Shown here piece after piece: positions 51,551-61,512 of a stretch of 64,000 bases of DNA. This DNA is from Clostridia bacterium (lineage in GTDB: Bacteria; Bacillota; Clostridia; Oscillospirales; Acutalibacteraceae). The stretch's first letter is position 1. The number at the start of each line of letters is the position of its first letter. A program made the position numbers and the translations under genes. The notes under the pieces are model-generated. The model made no database searches, had not been told where the DNA came from, and saw only the letters and a program-made list of their open reading frames with translations. Where the stretch lies: NCBI GenBank assembly GCA_017549285.1, contig JAFYVE010000006.1, positions 1 through 64,000 on the forward strand, in the 5' to 3' direction.

Positions 51551-52937
51551 TTTCTGTAACCTCGGTTTTTTCTGTGTCAAGGCCTTTTTTCATAAGGAAG
51601 AAAAGGGGGATAAGAGCAAAAATACATACAATACCTGCCCACAGGAACATATCCTTTGCAGGAACAATAACTTCTGCCCCTACTTCGTTTATGATTGTTC
51701 GTGCGGCATACTGACATGCCTTATCACCGATAACGGGACCTATAACCATAGGAATCATTACGACAAAAATCATTCTTATACCCTGGAACATACCTGCTTT
51801 GCCTTCGGGAGTGAAATCCTTGACTGTTGCGCTGAAAAGAATGTTGACAAGGGCATTGCCGAGTACAACAGGCACAAGACTTGCAAGAATAACGAAAATT
51901 CCCGTGCTTGTTGAAAGAATGAAGAAGCCCAATGACAGCACAATAACACCTATTAAAAGGCATAAGCCTCTTTTCTTTGTTGAAAGTTTCAGAAGAGTAA
52001 CAATGCATGCAAGAAGAATGATAACAACAACCACGGCTGTTATAATAACAGAGGGTTTGAGAATGTTTTCAACACCGCCGTTGTCGGGTATGACAACATA
52101 CTGCACATAAGTAAGAAGATAAGGATAGAAAACCTGGAATGCAACGATTGCCAGACAGAATGACAGTAATGAGAGATAAAGTCTTGAATTTTCTTTGATT
52201 ACAGACGGTCTGAAACCGTAGAAAAGGTCTGCTATGTAGTTTGATGAAGACTGTGCCTGTATTGTGCGGGGAGGGTCTTTGAGGAGAAACAGTCCTGCTA
52301 CACCGCAGAGTGTTACCACAAAACCGAGTCCGCCGAAGAAAAGCTTGTAGCTGATTGTACCTGCCTGAGCAAAACTTCCGATACCTGTTACGGCAAGGGA
52401 TGATATTGTGCCTACAACAGACAATACGGTTTCAACAACAGGTCTTTGTTTGGGCACGGTGATATCCGTTACCCACGCCTGAAAAGCGGCATCGTTACTT
52501 GTAGAGCCCATAAATGTCATTACAATATCCATAAGGATTACAAACCATACGGTACAGCCGAGAATCTTTGTTTCGTCTGAAAGATTGAAAAGAGCTGCAA
52601 CGTTATCCTTTGAAATAAAACCGAACATTGCTGTAACTATACCCCAGAGAATATATCCCACAGAAATAAACATTTTTCTGTTTTTAAGCTTGTCGCTGAG
52701 AGCGCCCATTATGAATGTTGTGACAACAGCTGCTATGGCTGAAAGTGCAACCATACGTGCAACGGCAGTTGTGGCTTCCATTGTGCCGAGAATCGCAGCC
52801 TGAGATACGTCTGCATATATTTCGTTTGTGATAAATGTGTTGAAATACATGTTTTCCGTATTCCACGCAACACCGCCCATAAAACTGAACAGAGTTATCA
52901 ATAACCAGTTCTTTTTGCTGAGTTTTTCTTTATTCAT
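51543..52937 (-). CDS. MFS transporter, probable sugar or oligosaccharide permease
   Basis: The protein has 464 aa with about twelve hydrophobic segments. The MFS loop between helices 2 and 3 reads GALSDKLKNRK. The N terminus (NWLLITLFSFMGGVAWNTENMYFNTF) resembles major-facilitator permeases of the glycoside-pentoside-hexuronide type. It probably imports the oligosaccharide broken down by the GH38 and GH127 enzymes of the same operon. AAGGTG lies 6 bases before the ATG at 52937; GTG at 52946 is inside that site. It overlaps GH127 and lies 20 bases after the membrane-protein gene. Confidence 0.87.
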   Translation of the reverse strand: MNKEKLSKKNWLLITLFSFMGGVAWNTENMYFNTFITNEIYADVSQAAILGTMEATTAVARMVALSAIAAVVTTFIMGALSDKLKNRKMFISVGYILWGIVTAMFGFISKDNVAALFNLSDETKILGCTVWFVILMDIVMTFMGSTSNDAAFQAWVTDITVPKQRPVVETVLSVVGTISSLAVTGIGSFAQAGTISYKLFFGGLGFVVTLCGVAGLFLLKDPPRTIQAQSSSNYIADLFYGFRPSVIKENSRLYLSLLSFCLAIVAFQVFYPYLLTYVQYVVIPDNGGVENILKPSVIITAVVVVIILLACIVTLLKLSTKKRGLCLLIGVIVLSLGFFILSTSTGIFVILASLVPVVLGNALVNILFSATVKDFTPEGKAGMFQGIRMIFVVMIPMVIGPVIGDKACQYAARTIINEVGAEVIVPAKDMFLWAGIVCIFALIPLFFLMKKGLDTEKTEVTENE

Positions 52938-52957
52938 ATCTTTCACCTTGCACGGAA

Positions 52958-54649
52958 TTATCCGACTTCTTCACAGGAAATGATTGTTTTGTCTGAATAA
53001 GATATCGCTACTTTATCACCGGCAGACAGCAGAAGCATATTTTCGTGTTCACCGGCTTTTGCCCTGAAAATGTTGTTGTCGGTGTCAATAATATAAATAT
53101 AGGTATTTCCGTCAATGTCAATATATTTTATTGATGCTATTGTGATCGTTGTTTCTTTTATTTCTTTGTCTGTGTCTTCGGTCTTTATACCGAGAGTTTC
53201 TTTGTATTTTCTGATGCATTCATCCTGAGTTGAAGCGGTTGTGACAATGTTATATTGCTCCACATTGACTGTTGCATAAAGTTTTACAAGTCCGCCTGAG
53301 TCTTTGAGTACCATTATGTAAGTAGGATGACCGTCAATGTTGATAAGTGACGGGAATGAAGCCTGATAGCCTTTTTCCTGAACTTCCCCCTCGGCTGCCG
53401 CCATTGCTGATTTTTCGTCAGCACCTGCGATTGAATAGTAACGGCTTTCGCCCGTTCTTTCATTTGCAAGAAGGAAACCTATGTTTGAACTGTCACCGTT
53501 TACCGATGTAACACCCGTATAAATCCAGATATCACCGTCTTTTGCAACATATCCGTAGTCAGAAACGGGTGTTGCATCTCCGTCATCGGACTCATCATCA
53601 CCGGAATAATATGTTGTTACTTGTTTGCAGTCTTTTTTTGCAAACATACTGTTCATATATCCGTTACTGTACATACCGGACCAGTTGTATTGTCTGCATA
53701 TCAGATCACCGTAAAAAACTACATCTATCCAATTGGGGATGTCTGCTGCTTCATATCTCTCGGTTTCACCCGTCACGGGGTCAAGAGTAACACAACCGAG
53801 AACAGTTGTTCCACCGAATAGTCCTATTGTATTTTCAATAACGGAGGCAATATAGTAAGGCTTTCCGTTTTCGTCAATTTCAAAATGGAGATTGTCAAGC
53901 ATAAGCGTGGGATATTTTGTCCATAGATATCTGAACGCATTTTCAGAAAAATGAGCTGAGGGAACATATTTCATTCCTTCAGTTTTTTCAAATGATGCTG
54001 ACATTGTAACAGGGTTGACAGTTACATATCCTTTTACACCGTTGTCTTTGTTATTCTTCCATTTGAAAAATCCCGCATATTCGAGAGGTGCAACTTTTAC
54101 GGGTTTGCCGTTGTAGTCTATCTGCGTGTAATCATAAGAAACATTGAATTGACTGACCACATCGGAAAGTGCGCCTATTTCACGGTCACCGAGCATCTGT
54201 GCGGATGCTGTATCCATAAGTGCGATTGAATCAGTACCGACCGATTCTGCAAGGTCTTGCGAAAAATCAGATTCTGTGACTTTCAGTATTTCTGAATATG
54301 CTGTTGCATTGAATACGGAACTTCCGATAATACCTATAAAAAATATCAGAACCGTAAAAACAATCGGTGCTATGTAGTATTTTGCGTTGAAACGGGGCTT
54401 TTTTATCGTTACGGTTTTGTTTTTGTTGCCTTTTTTCTTTTTGATCGTGACGGTTTCAGTTCCGAAATCATTGAAGCCCATTGCAAGACGTGTCACAACG
54501 GTAAATGTGAGAATTGCAATGTCAATAAAAATCCACAGATCAATATTATGAATATTGAATGCAGGACAGAAAATATAAAAAAGCAATCCTGTGACAATCA
54601 ATGCAGAAACAGCACCGATTATAAATGGGAAAATTTTGATTTTTTTCAT
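52958..54649 (-). CDS. Large membrane-anchored protein of unknown function
   Basis: The protein has 563 aa. Three hydrophobic helices lie at about 5-28, 38-55 and 90-112. The first two are separated from the third by a basic loop containing a TVTIKKKKGNKNK repeat. The rest should be outside the cell, about 440 residues with PepSY-like repeats (VTVNPVTMSASFEKTEG and VTLDPVTGETERYEA). I do not recognise the family. It sits between the mannosidase and MFS genes, so a role in substrate binding or transport is possible. AAGGAG lies 9 bases before the ATG at 54649; TTG at 54658 is too close to it. Confidence 0.75.
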   Translation of the reverse strand: MKKIKIFPFIIGAVSALIVTGLLFYIFCPAFNIHNIDLWIFIDIAILTFTVVTRLAMGFNDFGTETVTIKKKKGNKNKTVTIKKPRFNAKYYIAPIVFTVLIFFIGIIGSSVFNATAYSEILKVTESDFSQDLAESVGTDSIALMDTASAQMLGDREIGALSDVVSQFNVSYDYTQIDYNGKPVKVAPLEYAGFFKWKNNKDNGVKGYVTVNPVTMSASFEKTEGMKYVPSAHFSENAFRYLWTKYPTLMLDNLHFEIDENGKPYYIASVIENTIGLFGGTTVLGCVTLDPVTGETERYEAADIPNWIDVVFYGDLICRQYNWSGMYSNGYMNSMFAKKDCKQVTTYYSGDDESDDGDATPVSDYGYVAKDGDIWIYTGVTSVNGDSSNIGFLLANERTGESRYYSIAGADEKSAMAAAEGEVQEKGYQASFPSLINIDGHPTYIMVLKDSGGLVKLYATVNVEQYNIVTTASTQDECIRKYKETLGIKTEDTDKEIKETTITIASIKYIDIDGNTYIYIIDTDNNIFRAKAGEHENMLLLSAGDKVAISYSDKTIISCEEVG

Positions 54650-54679
54650 AATCTTCAACTCCTTTTTTTTCAGTAAAGA

Positions 54680-57613
54680 TTATATCAGTATGCCAATTGT
54701 AATAATTTCAAAAGGCTTGTATTTTATTGTGTCTGTTTCGCCTTCAACATCTTCAAGGAAATTGAGAATTTTAACGGGATTGTCAAGCCTGAGTGTGCCT
54801 CTTTTTCCGTTCTGTTCCGAAAGACGGACAACAATCATATTTCCTTTTTCGCTCATTTTCATAGCCTGCATATAAAGTCCGTCAAAAGTGTTGCCGAAGC
54901 TTAAATCAGCCTTTGAAAGTGGGATGTTATATTCAAAAGCGATATTGTTGATTTCAGCTTTTACAAAATCGTCACCGTGGGGATAAATCATATAGCTAAA
55001 TTCGTGGTGACCGAGGTCGCTTGTGACATCGGGACGCACCGTTGCTCTGAGAAGACTCAGACTCATTGAATTTTCAAGCAGTCCCACACCGTATTTTGAA
55101 TCGTTGATAAGGGCAATACCGCCGTCGGTTTCTGCCATATCAACCCACTTGTGATGACATACCTCAAAACGAGCCTGCTGCCAAGTGGTGTTTCTGTGAG
55201 TTTCTCTTTCGATAAAGCCTGCACTCGTGTCGCAGACAGCTTTTCGGGTCAGCACATTACAATCAAACTGTGCTTTTGCAAGCACGTGTTTTTCGTGCCA
55301 GTCAACGATGTTTTCAGTTTCAATGCCTCTTGACTGACGGAAAACTCTGATAATACGTTTCCATGTGCTTTTCTCTGTTGCAAGAGTACATTCAAATGAT
55401 GCAACTTCACCGTTTTTCTCAATAAGAGTGAGGGGAGAAACTGTTTTTATTTCAACTTTTCTGTCGGTGTAATTGGGAAGAATATCCCATGCATCATATA
55501 CACCGGGGTTGTCCTTGTAAAGAATAAGCTTGTTGAATTCGCCGTCTGTCCATTCACGGTCAAGCTCTTTGTCATAAAGACTTATGATACTGCCGTCATC
55601 GGCAAATGTGATTTCATAGAACGGAGTGACAACCTTTTCACCGATTGCGACCCATTCATCCGTATGATTTTCTTTATGTATTTCTCCGCTTGAAAGGGCA
55701 GGAAGAGAGGGGATTGCCCAGTAACCTTTTTTGCCGTAACGGATGCTGTCACCTGATTCATCGGGAACAAAAGTAAAATGCTTACGGGAGAAATTGAGTG
55801 AATTGAAATATTTTTTACCCGTGCCGATAAGCTTGTTTACTCTCTCTTCGATTTCTTCATAATCAGCTATAGCATCACGGTAAACGGGAGTGATATGACT
55901 TCCGGGGAGAATGTCATGGAACTGATTTACAAGCAATTTTTTATATATATCACGGATTTCGTCGTAAGGATATTCTTCACCATTTAAATGACGGAGTGTT
56001 GATAAAATTTCTGCCTCACGGAGCTTATATTCAATCTGACGGTTATATCTTTTTATGTTTGATTTTGTTGTGAATGTGCCGCGGTGCATTTCAAGATAAA
56101 GCTCACCATCCCATTTTGAAAGATTCTTATTGTCTTTAAGATTCTTTTCAAGGAATTCCTGACCGCTTGTATGCTCTGTCTTCGGCATAATTGAGAGCTT
56201 ATCGAAACGGTGCATCATTTCAATCATTTCTTCGGTGCATCCGCTTCCTCCGTCACCGTAACCGAACATTGAAAGTGTCTGTCCTCCCTGATTCTTATCC
56301 TGATAAGCTTCCCAGTTTTCCTGAATCTGTGAGGGCATATTCCATGTTATGAAATGTGTGGGAGGTACGCAGGCATAAACTTCACTGCCGTCAATACCTT
56401 TCCATATGAAGTTGTTGTGAGGGAATCTGTTTGTATCATTCCATGTTGACATCTTGTTAGAAACAAAATAGTCAACACCGCTTTTTCTGAGAATCTGAGG
56501 CAGAATCCAGCTGTTGCCAAAAACATCGGGTAACCAGCAATTCTTTACCGTTATTCCGAATTTCTCGCGGAAATAGTGCTGACCGTAAAGAAGCTGACGG
56601 ATAAGACTTTCTGCATTCGGTACGTTGCAGTCGGGTTCAACATACATCGCACCGACGGGTTCAAACTGTCCCTTGGCAACCTTTTCTTTCAATTCTTCAA
56701 AAACATCGGGATAATATTTTTCAAGCAATTCATAAGTATATGCCTGAGTGTGTGCATATCTGAAATCGGGATATCTGTCCATAAGACGCAGCTGAATAAG
56801 AATTGTTCTCAGGTTTTTCTGAACACTGTGGATTCTTCTCCAGTAATATGCAATATCAAGATGGGAATGGGCAACAAGAGCAACATCACCGTTGCCTTTG
56901 TAATCGTCATTTGCAAAAATCACATCATCGACATATTTTTTTGCATTTGCGACATCTTCATTTTTTACATCGTCAAAGTCTATGAGATTGAGTGCATTAT
57001 TGATTTCACGGTTAAGGAAATTGCGGTAATCCTCATTGAAAGCATCACTTTTTGCAACATCAAGAAGAAGTTCAAGGTCGTACACAAGGTCAAGAACAGT
57101 ATGATTGATTGTTGCAAGATAAGCGCCTTCAAAAATCTGACGGCAGCCGCGCACGGAAAGTGATTCGGGATTACGTTCATCATCGGGCTTTGAACGGTTA
57201 TAGCCCTCCATTTCAAAATGAAGAACATCGGAATCGATGTAAGGAGTCAGCAGAATTCTGTCACGGTTGGGGTCAACACCGCCCACATATTTGCCGTTTA
57301 CTTTTACAATGATTTCTGCTGCGGTTTTAAGTGAAAACCACAGTTCTTTGTTTCTGAGATGTTCGGGAACAGTTACCTGAGCTTCAAAAAACGCAGTTCC
57401 GTCGGGAGTGAAATACATATCACCCTTACGGAGAGTTCTCCATCCTTCGGGATAGAATTCATACTGCATTTCAGCCACCTGACGTGCATCACGCACCATA
57501 AGGCTGTCTATTTCATATTTCTCATCGTATATGTACCTTTTAAGCCATCCGAAGCGTAAATCAGTCCACTCCTCGGGGCGCATACTTCTTCTTACAACCT
57601 TGATATGAGCCAT
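54680..57613 (-). CDS. GH38 alpha-mannosidase
   Basis: The protein has 977 aa and no signal peptide. Zinc ligands are in AHSHLDIAYYWRR and in NQFHDILPGSHI. The nucleophile Asp lies in WLPDVFGNSWILPQI. A long C-terminal beta region completes the family architecture. It removes alpha-linked mannose from N-glycan-type oligosaccharides in the cytoplasm. It follows the NifU-like gene by 12 bases and precedes the membrane-protein gene by 30, in one operon. A GGTG site precedes the ATG. Confidence 0.94.
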   Translation of the reverse strand: MAHIKVVRRSMRPEEWTDLRFGWLKRYIYDEKYEIDSLMVRDARQVAEMQYEFYPEGWRTLRKGDMYFTPDGTAFFEAQVTVPEHLRNKELWFSLKTAAEIIVKVNGKYVGGVDPNRDRILLTPYIDSDVLHFEMEGYNRSKPDDERNPESLSVRGCRQIFEGAYLATINHTVLDLVYDLELLLDVAKSDAFNEDYRNFLNREINNALNLIDFDDVKNEDVANAKKYVDDVIFANDDYKGNGDVALVAHSHLDIAYYWRRIHSVQKNLRTILIQLRLMDRYPDFRYAHTQAYTYELLEKYYPDVFEELKEKVAKGQFEPVGAMYVEPDCNVPNAESLIRQLLYGQHYFREKFGITVKNCWLPDVFGNSWILPQILRKSGVDYFVSNKMSTWNDTNRFPHNNFIWKGIDGSEVYACVPPTHFITWNMPSQIQENWEAYQDKNQGGQTLSMFGYGDGGSGCTEEMIEMMHRFDKLSIMPKTEHTSGQEFLEKNLKDNKNLSKWDGELYLEMHRGTFTTKSNIKRYNRQIEYKLREAEILSTLRHLNGEEYPYDEIRDIYKKLLVNQFHDILPGSHITPVYRDAIADYEEIEERVNKLIGTGKKYFNSLNFSRKHFTFVPDESGDSIRYGKKGYWAIPSLPALSSGEIHKENHTDEWVAIGEKVVTPFYEITFADDGSIISLYDKELDREWTDGEFNKLILYKDNPGVYDAWDILPNYTDRKVEIKTVSPLTLIEKNGEVASFECTLATEKSTWKRIIRVFRQSRGIETENIVDWHEKHVLAKAQFDCNVLTRKAVCDTSAGFIERETHRNTTWQQARFEVCHHKWVDMAETDGGIALINDSKYGVGLLENSMSLSLLRATVRPDVTSDLGHHEFSYMIYPHGDDFVKAEINNIAFEYNIPLSKADLSFGNTFDGLYMQAMKMSEKGNMIVVRLSEQNGKRGTLRLDNPVKILNFLEDVEGETDTIKYKPFEIITIGILI

Positions 57614-57625
57614 TTCTTCACCGCC

Positions 57626-57859
57626 TTATTTATCCCAGAAAAAGGGCTTTTTCTTCTCTGCAACAATTTTTACCTTTTCGCCTTTATCACGGAGTATTTC
57701 ACTTTCTATCCAGGAAATACAGCGCTCAACAATAAGACATTTTGAGCATTCACCCTGAAGAAGTACAGTGAGAATTCCGTCATCATAAGATACAAAATCT
57801 ATTTCACCGCCGTCACCCTGAAGTTTCGGCTTTATTATACTATTGATATACTCTTTCAT
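57626..57859 (-). CDS. NifU-like small protein
   Basis: The protein has 77 aa and matches the NifU C-terminal (NFU-type) domain: KPKLQGDGGEIDFVSYDDG near the start and LQGECSKCLIVERC with the CxxC pair. NFU domains carry and deliver 4Fe-4S clusters. It is the first gene of an operon whose other members are glycosidases, a transporter and a PPTase, which is unexpected. It ends in a basic/aromatic tail (KKKPFFWDK). Confidence 0.82.
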   Translation of the reverse strand: MKEYINSIIKPKLQGDGGEIDFVSYDDGILTVLLQGECSKCLIVERCISWIESEILRDKGEKVKIVAEKKKPFFWDK

Positions 57860-57900
57860 AAGGAAACCTCATTTTTTGATATTAAAACCTATTGTATTTA

Positions 57901-57929
57901 ATTTTATAATAAAATAAAAAGAGTGTCAA
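57901..57929 (-). promoter_or_regulatory. Promoter of the NifU-GH38-GH127-PPTase operon
   Basis: On the minus strand, TTGACA (57929-57924), 17 bases and TAAAAT (57906-57901). Intergenic gaps from 57859 to 47575 are all 30 bases or less, so seven genes are probably cotranscribed. Confidence 0.75.
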
Positions 57930-57971
57930 CCGAAAATTATATATATTAAACTAATTTTATATAGAAACGGC

Positions 57972-58000
57972 TTGTCTTGTGATGAAAATTATGGCATAAT
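57972..58000 (+). promoter_or_regulatory. Promoter of the GH29 gene
   Basis: TTGTCT (57972-57977), 17 bases and CATAAT (57995-58000), about 31 bases before the ATG at 58032. Confidence 0.65.
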
Positions 58001-58031
58001 ATTTCCATAATATTGAAAAGGTGTGGCAGAT

Positions 58032-59507
58032 ATGACAACTCAGGAATATCTTAATCTTATTGATAAAGTAATTGAAAACGGGAAATATAAGGCAGACTGG
58101 TCTTCACTTGCAAAACATAAAGTGCCTGAATGGTATATGCACGACAAATTGGGTGTGTTCATCCATTGGGGAGTATATTCCGTACCTGCATACGGTAACG
58201 AGTGGTATTCAAGAGGAATGTACGACAAAAACGTCCGTGAATTCGAACATCACAGAAAAGTGTGGGGACCTCAGGATAAATTCGGTTATAAGGACTTCAT
58301 CCCTATGTTCAGGGCTGAGAAATTCGATGCGGAAAAGTGGGTTTCACTTTTCAGAAAAGCCGGAATGAAGTATGTTATGCCCGTTGCAGAGCATCACGAC
58401 GGTTTTGCGATGTATGACACGGAATTCAACCGTTGGAACGCAGTTAAGATGGGTCCCTGCCGTGATGTTACGGGTGAAATAAAAGCTGAATGTGAGAAAC
58501 AGGGACTTGTTTTCTGTGCATCAACTCACCGTGCAGAGCACTATTTCTTTATGAATCCCGGCCGTCTTTGCGACAGCGATGTCAATGATGAAAAATATGC
58601 TGATTTTTACGGTCCGGCTGTTTATTCGGAAGAATTTGATCCTGAAATTATACATATTACAACTGCAGACACTTATTCAACGGGTGCAAGTAAGGAATGG
58701 CTTGATGACTGGCTTGTGCGCACCTGTGAGCTTGTTGACAGATATCAGCCGTCAGTTCTTTATTTCGACTGGTGGATTCACAATCATTCATTCAAGCCTT
58801 ATCTTAAAAAACTTGCCGCATATTATTATAACCGCGCAGATGAATGGGGCAGGGAAGTCACAATAAATTACAAGCACGAGGCATTTCCGCCGAATGTAGC
58901 AACATTTGATGTTGAAAGAGGCGCACTTACAGGCATTTCACCTGTTTACTGGCAGACAGACACGGCAATCGGAAAATGTTCGTGGGGTTACAGAGCCGAT
59001 AATGAATACAAAAGTGCAAGACAGGTCATCTGCGACCTTGTTGATATCGTTTCCAAAAACGGAAACCTGCTTATAAATATCGGTCCGAAATCTGACGGCA
59101 CAATAACCGACGAAGAAACAGAAGTTCTGCTGACAATGGGTGAATGGCTGGAAATCAATGGTGACGGAATTTACGGCACAACTTTCTGGAAAACATTCGG
59201 TGAAGGCGAAGTCAATGCCGAGGACGGATTTTTCAAAGACGGTGACGAAAAGGCATTCACAACAAGTGATTTCAGATTTACATATAAGGATTCATATCTT
59301 TATGTATTCCAGATGCGTCCTTCAAAGAGTGTTGAGATAAAAACACTCAGAAAGCACAATCCTCACGATTATCTCATTGAGAGTATTGAGCTCCTGGGAA
59401 GTGACGAAAAAATCGATTTCATAAGAGATGGGGAAGCTCTTAAAATCAACCTTAAAGGTGATTTCAGAAATGACCTGCCCATCTGTTTTAAAATTGCAAT
59501 AGGATAA
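58032..59507 (+). CDS. GH29 alpha-L-fucosidase
   Basis: The protein has 491 aa and is cytoplasmic. The family pattern WYMHDKLGVFIHWGVYSVPA lies near the start. AEHHDGFAMYD and WNAV follow, the nucleophile Asp is in VLYFDWW, and a beta-sandwich closes the protein. It releases L-fucose from host-type glycans. AAAAGGTG lies 8 bases before the ATG at 58032; GTG at 58023 is part of that site. It is a single-gene unit with its own promoter and terminator, divergent from the NifU-GH38 operon. Confidence 0.94.
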   Translation: MTTQEYLNLIDKVIENGKYKADWSSLAKHKVPEWYMHDKLGVFIHWGVYSVPAYGNEWYSRGMYDKNVREFEHHRKVWGPQDKFGYKDFIPMFRAEKFDAEKWVSLFRKAGMKYVMPVAEHHDGFAMYDTEFNRWNAVKMGPCRDVTGEIKAECEKQGLVFCASTHRAEHYFFMNPGRLCDSDVNDEKYADFYGPAVYSEEFDPEIIHITTADTYSTGASKEWLDDWLVRTCELVDRYQPSVLYFDWWIHNHSFKPYLKKLAAYYYNRADEWGREVTINYKHEAFPPNVATFDVERGALTGISPVYWQTDTAIGKCSWGYRADNEYKSARQVICDLVDIVSKNGNLLINIGPKSDGTITDEETEVLLTMGEWLEINGDGIYGTTFWKTFGEGEVNAEDGFFKDGDEKAFTTSDFRFTYKDSYLYVFQMRPSKSVEIKTLRKHNPHDYLIESIELLGSDEKIDFIRDGEALKINLKGDFRNDLPICFKIAIG

Positions 59508-59513
59508 AAAAGA

Positions 59514-59547
59514 AGAAGGTGAAAAAACGGAAGTTTTTTCACCTTCT
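59514..59547. terminator. Bidirectional terminator between GH29 and the GH151-like gene
   Basis: A perfect 15-bp stem, AGAAGGTGAAAAAAC / GTTTTTTCACCTTCT, with a GGAA loop, shared by the two convergent genes. Confidence 0.92.
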
Positions 59548-59558
59548 TTTATAGCTTA

Positions 59559-61499
59559 TTATTTAATTTCAACCATCTGATGAATATTGACTTCGGGCAC
59601 AACAAACTCTGCTTTACCGTTTTTGTATTCAAACGGAATGTCTTTTCCTTCGGGAACAAGTGAAACAGATGTCGGTTTATCGCACTTGACGGAGCATTTT
59701 ACGTTATAAAGAGGAACTGTATCTTCAATGACTTCCGTATTTCTTCCTCTGACAGTCGTATGGGCAAAGAGAAGATGCATGATGTTTCTGTTTTCCGCAT
59801 CCTGTCTTGTGTATGTCATAACTGCCTTATCGGGGATATCTGCCTTTGCGGTGAAACCGTCACCCATAAGTTTTTCTGCAACTTCGGTGAAAAGTTCCTT
59901 GAAGAAAAGGTGTCCGTGCTGTGCATAAGCTGTGAAAATATTCCAACCAATGTAAGCAACATTATTCCTGATAACAGCACCTGCAAATTCTTCTTCGGGG
60001 TTATTGGGTGTATGTGCGTGTGAGCAGAAATGCTCTGCAGTTCTGTTGAAATACGGGTTCTGCATCTTTGCAACAACTTCACCGTCTGTGACTTTGATTT
60101 TGTGAGAATCGCAACGCATAACATATTCTGTATTGCCGTTGACTGTTTCAAAACAAGGAACAAAATATGATGGGTACATTTCATTTCTGCCCTGATATTC
60201 TGCACCTGTGTCAAGAATAAACTTACCGTCTTTTACAATTGATTCAGCCGTTGCGATGATTTTGCCGCCATTTTCGGCAAATGCCTTTATTCTTTCAGCT
60301 GTTTCGTCGGAATAGCCGTTTACATCAGGAAGAATGAGCATTTTATAGGTAGAAAAATCAGCTGTTTCGTCAATGAAATTATAAAGATAACTGTTTTCAA
60401 GGAGCATTCTGTTAGCTCCCACGTCGGCATCTCTGTCTCTGCCGTGTGTGACGGCTTCACCGCTGAGCACGGCAATATCAGCTACGTTGACGGCACCGTT
60501 GAGCCACGGCTCTCTTTCTTCAACACGTGCATATGCCTTGCCGATGAGGTTATATGTAGCCGTATTCATTTCGCCGAGAGGATGCATCTGGTCACCGATT
60601 GAACAACCCGCGCCGTTTGCGATGCTGAGAGCTGTTTCATAAATGAGTGCATTGGGATGCTTGAAACCACCGAATTCACCCCAGCTGTGATGGAATTTAC
60701 CTGTCATGCCAAGGAATTCAACATCTTTGACTGTACGCACATAAGCCGCAGAGAGAGGGAAATGGTCATAACCCCAACCGCCTGTGGGAAGGCTTTCAAG
60801 TTCAAGATGCGTGTTTGCGTCAATATATCCGTAATCACCCTTTGGCACATGTCCCTCGTTGTGATAAATCGTTGCGGTGTCGCTGTATTTTCTTACTGAT
60901 TCGTTTGTTCTTCTGAGGTAGTTTGCAAAAACGATATCACCGAACTTTTTCACATCTTCTTCATTTTCGGGGTCAAAACCTGCATTTTTCATATCTGCAA
61001 GGCACTTTTCGCAGTAACATTTTCTCGGTGCAATGATATCAAGGAAAATACCGCAGGGGTTATACTTCTGCATAACCTCTTCAATCTCTGCACAAAGAAC
61101 ATCAAGATATCCCGTATTGAAACAGAGTGTGTGGAAATGCACTTCGTTTCTGTATTCTTCAACATCTGCCTTGTCTGTTGACCTGATGTAATGCCATTCG
61201 GGATGCTTCACATAGTCCTTTTCGTCGTAACCCGCGGAAATATAAACGGGAGCATTGACACCTATTTCCTTACACGCTTCAAGCTGTGCTGCAAGAAGGT
61301 CAAAATCAAGTTCAGGATGCATTTCATTAACATCTGTAGGATGATATGACCAACCGTGATGACATTTTGAGAAAACAGTTATTGAATCAACATGACCCGC
61401 TTTAAGGGCTGCCTGAAACTGTTCTTTTGAGAATTTTTTTCCTACGGGCAGAAGTCCGCTTGTATGAAAATCAAGATGTACCTGTCTTTTTCTGAGCAT
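59559..61499 (-). CDS. GH151/GH42-like glycoside hydrolase
   Basis: The protein has 646 aa. An N-terminal TIM barrel of the GHL6 type (VHLDFHTSG, GVNAPVYISAGYDE, CFNTGYLDVLCAEIEEV, CGIFLDI) is followed by a GATase-like beta-galactosidase trimerisation domain (YKMLILPDVNGYSDETAERIK...NGGKIIATA). This is the architecture of GH42 relatives and of GH151 alpha-L-fucosidases; the latter fits the neighbouring fucosidase. No signal peptide. GAGGTG lies 6 bases before the ATG at 61499; GTG at 61508 is part of that site. It is 13 bases after the GH36 stop and cotranscribed with it. Confidence 0.78.
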   Translation of the reverse strand: MLRKRQVHLDFHTSGLLPVGKKFSKEQFQAALKAGHVDSITVFSKCHHGWSYHPTDVNEMHPELDFDLLAAQLEACKEIGVNAPVYISAGYDEKDYVKHPEWHYIRSTDKADVEEYRNEVHFHTLCFNTGYLDVLCAEIEEVMQKYNPCGIFLDIIAPRKCYCEKCLADMKNAGFDPENEEDVKKFGDIVFANYLRRTNESVRKYSDTATIYHNEGHVPKGDYGYIDANTHLELESLPTGGWGYDHFPLSAAYVRTVKDVEFLGMTGKFHHSWGEFGGFKHPNALIYETALSIANGAGCSIGDQMHPLGEMNTATYNLIGKAYARVEEREPWLNGAVNVADIAVLSGEAVTHGRDRDADVGANRMLLENSYLYNFIDETADFSTYKMLILPDVNGYSDETAERIKAFAENGGKIIATAESIVKDGKFILDTGAEYQGRNEMYPSYFVPCFETVNGNTEYVMRCDSHKIKVTDGEVVAKMQNPYFNRTAEHFCSHAHTPNNPEEEFAGAVIRNNVAYIGWNIFTAYAQHGHLFFKELFTEVAEKLMGDGFTAKADIPDKAVMTYTRQDAENRNIMHLLFAHTTVRGRNTEVIEDTVPLYNVKCSVKCDKPTSVSLVPEGKDIPFEYKNGKAEFVVPEVNIHQMVEIK

Positions 61500-61512
61500 A
61501 TTAAACACCTCA

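Noticed and set aside
56576-57163. 195-codon plus-strand frame opposite GH38
   Set aside because: No ribosome site; the reverse strand encodes conserved mannosidase sequence.
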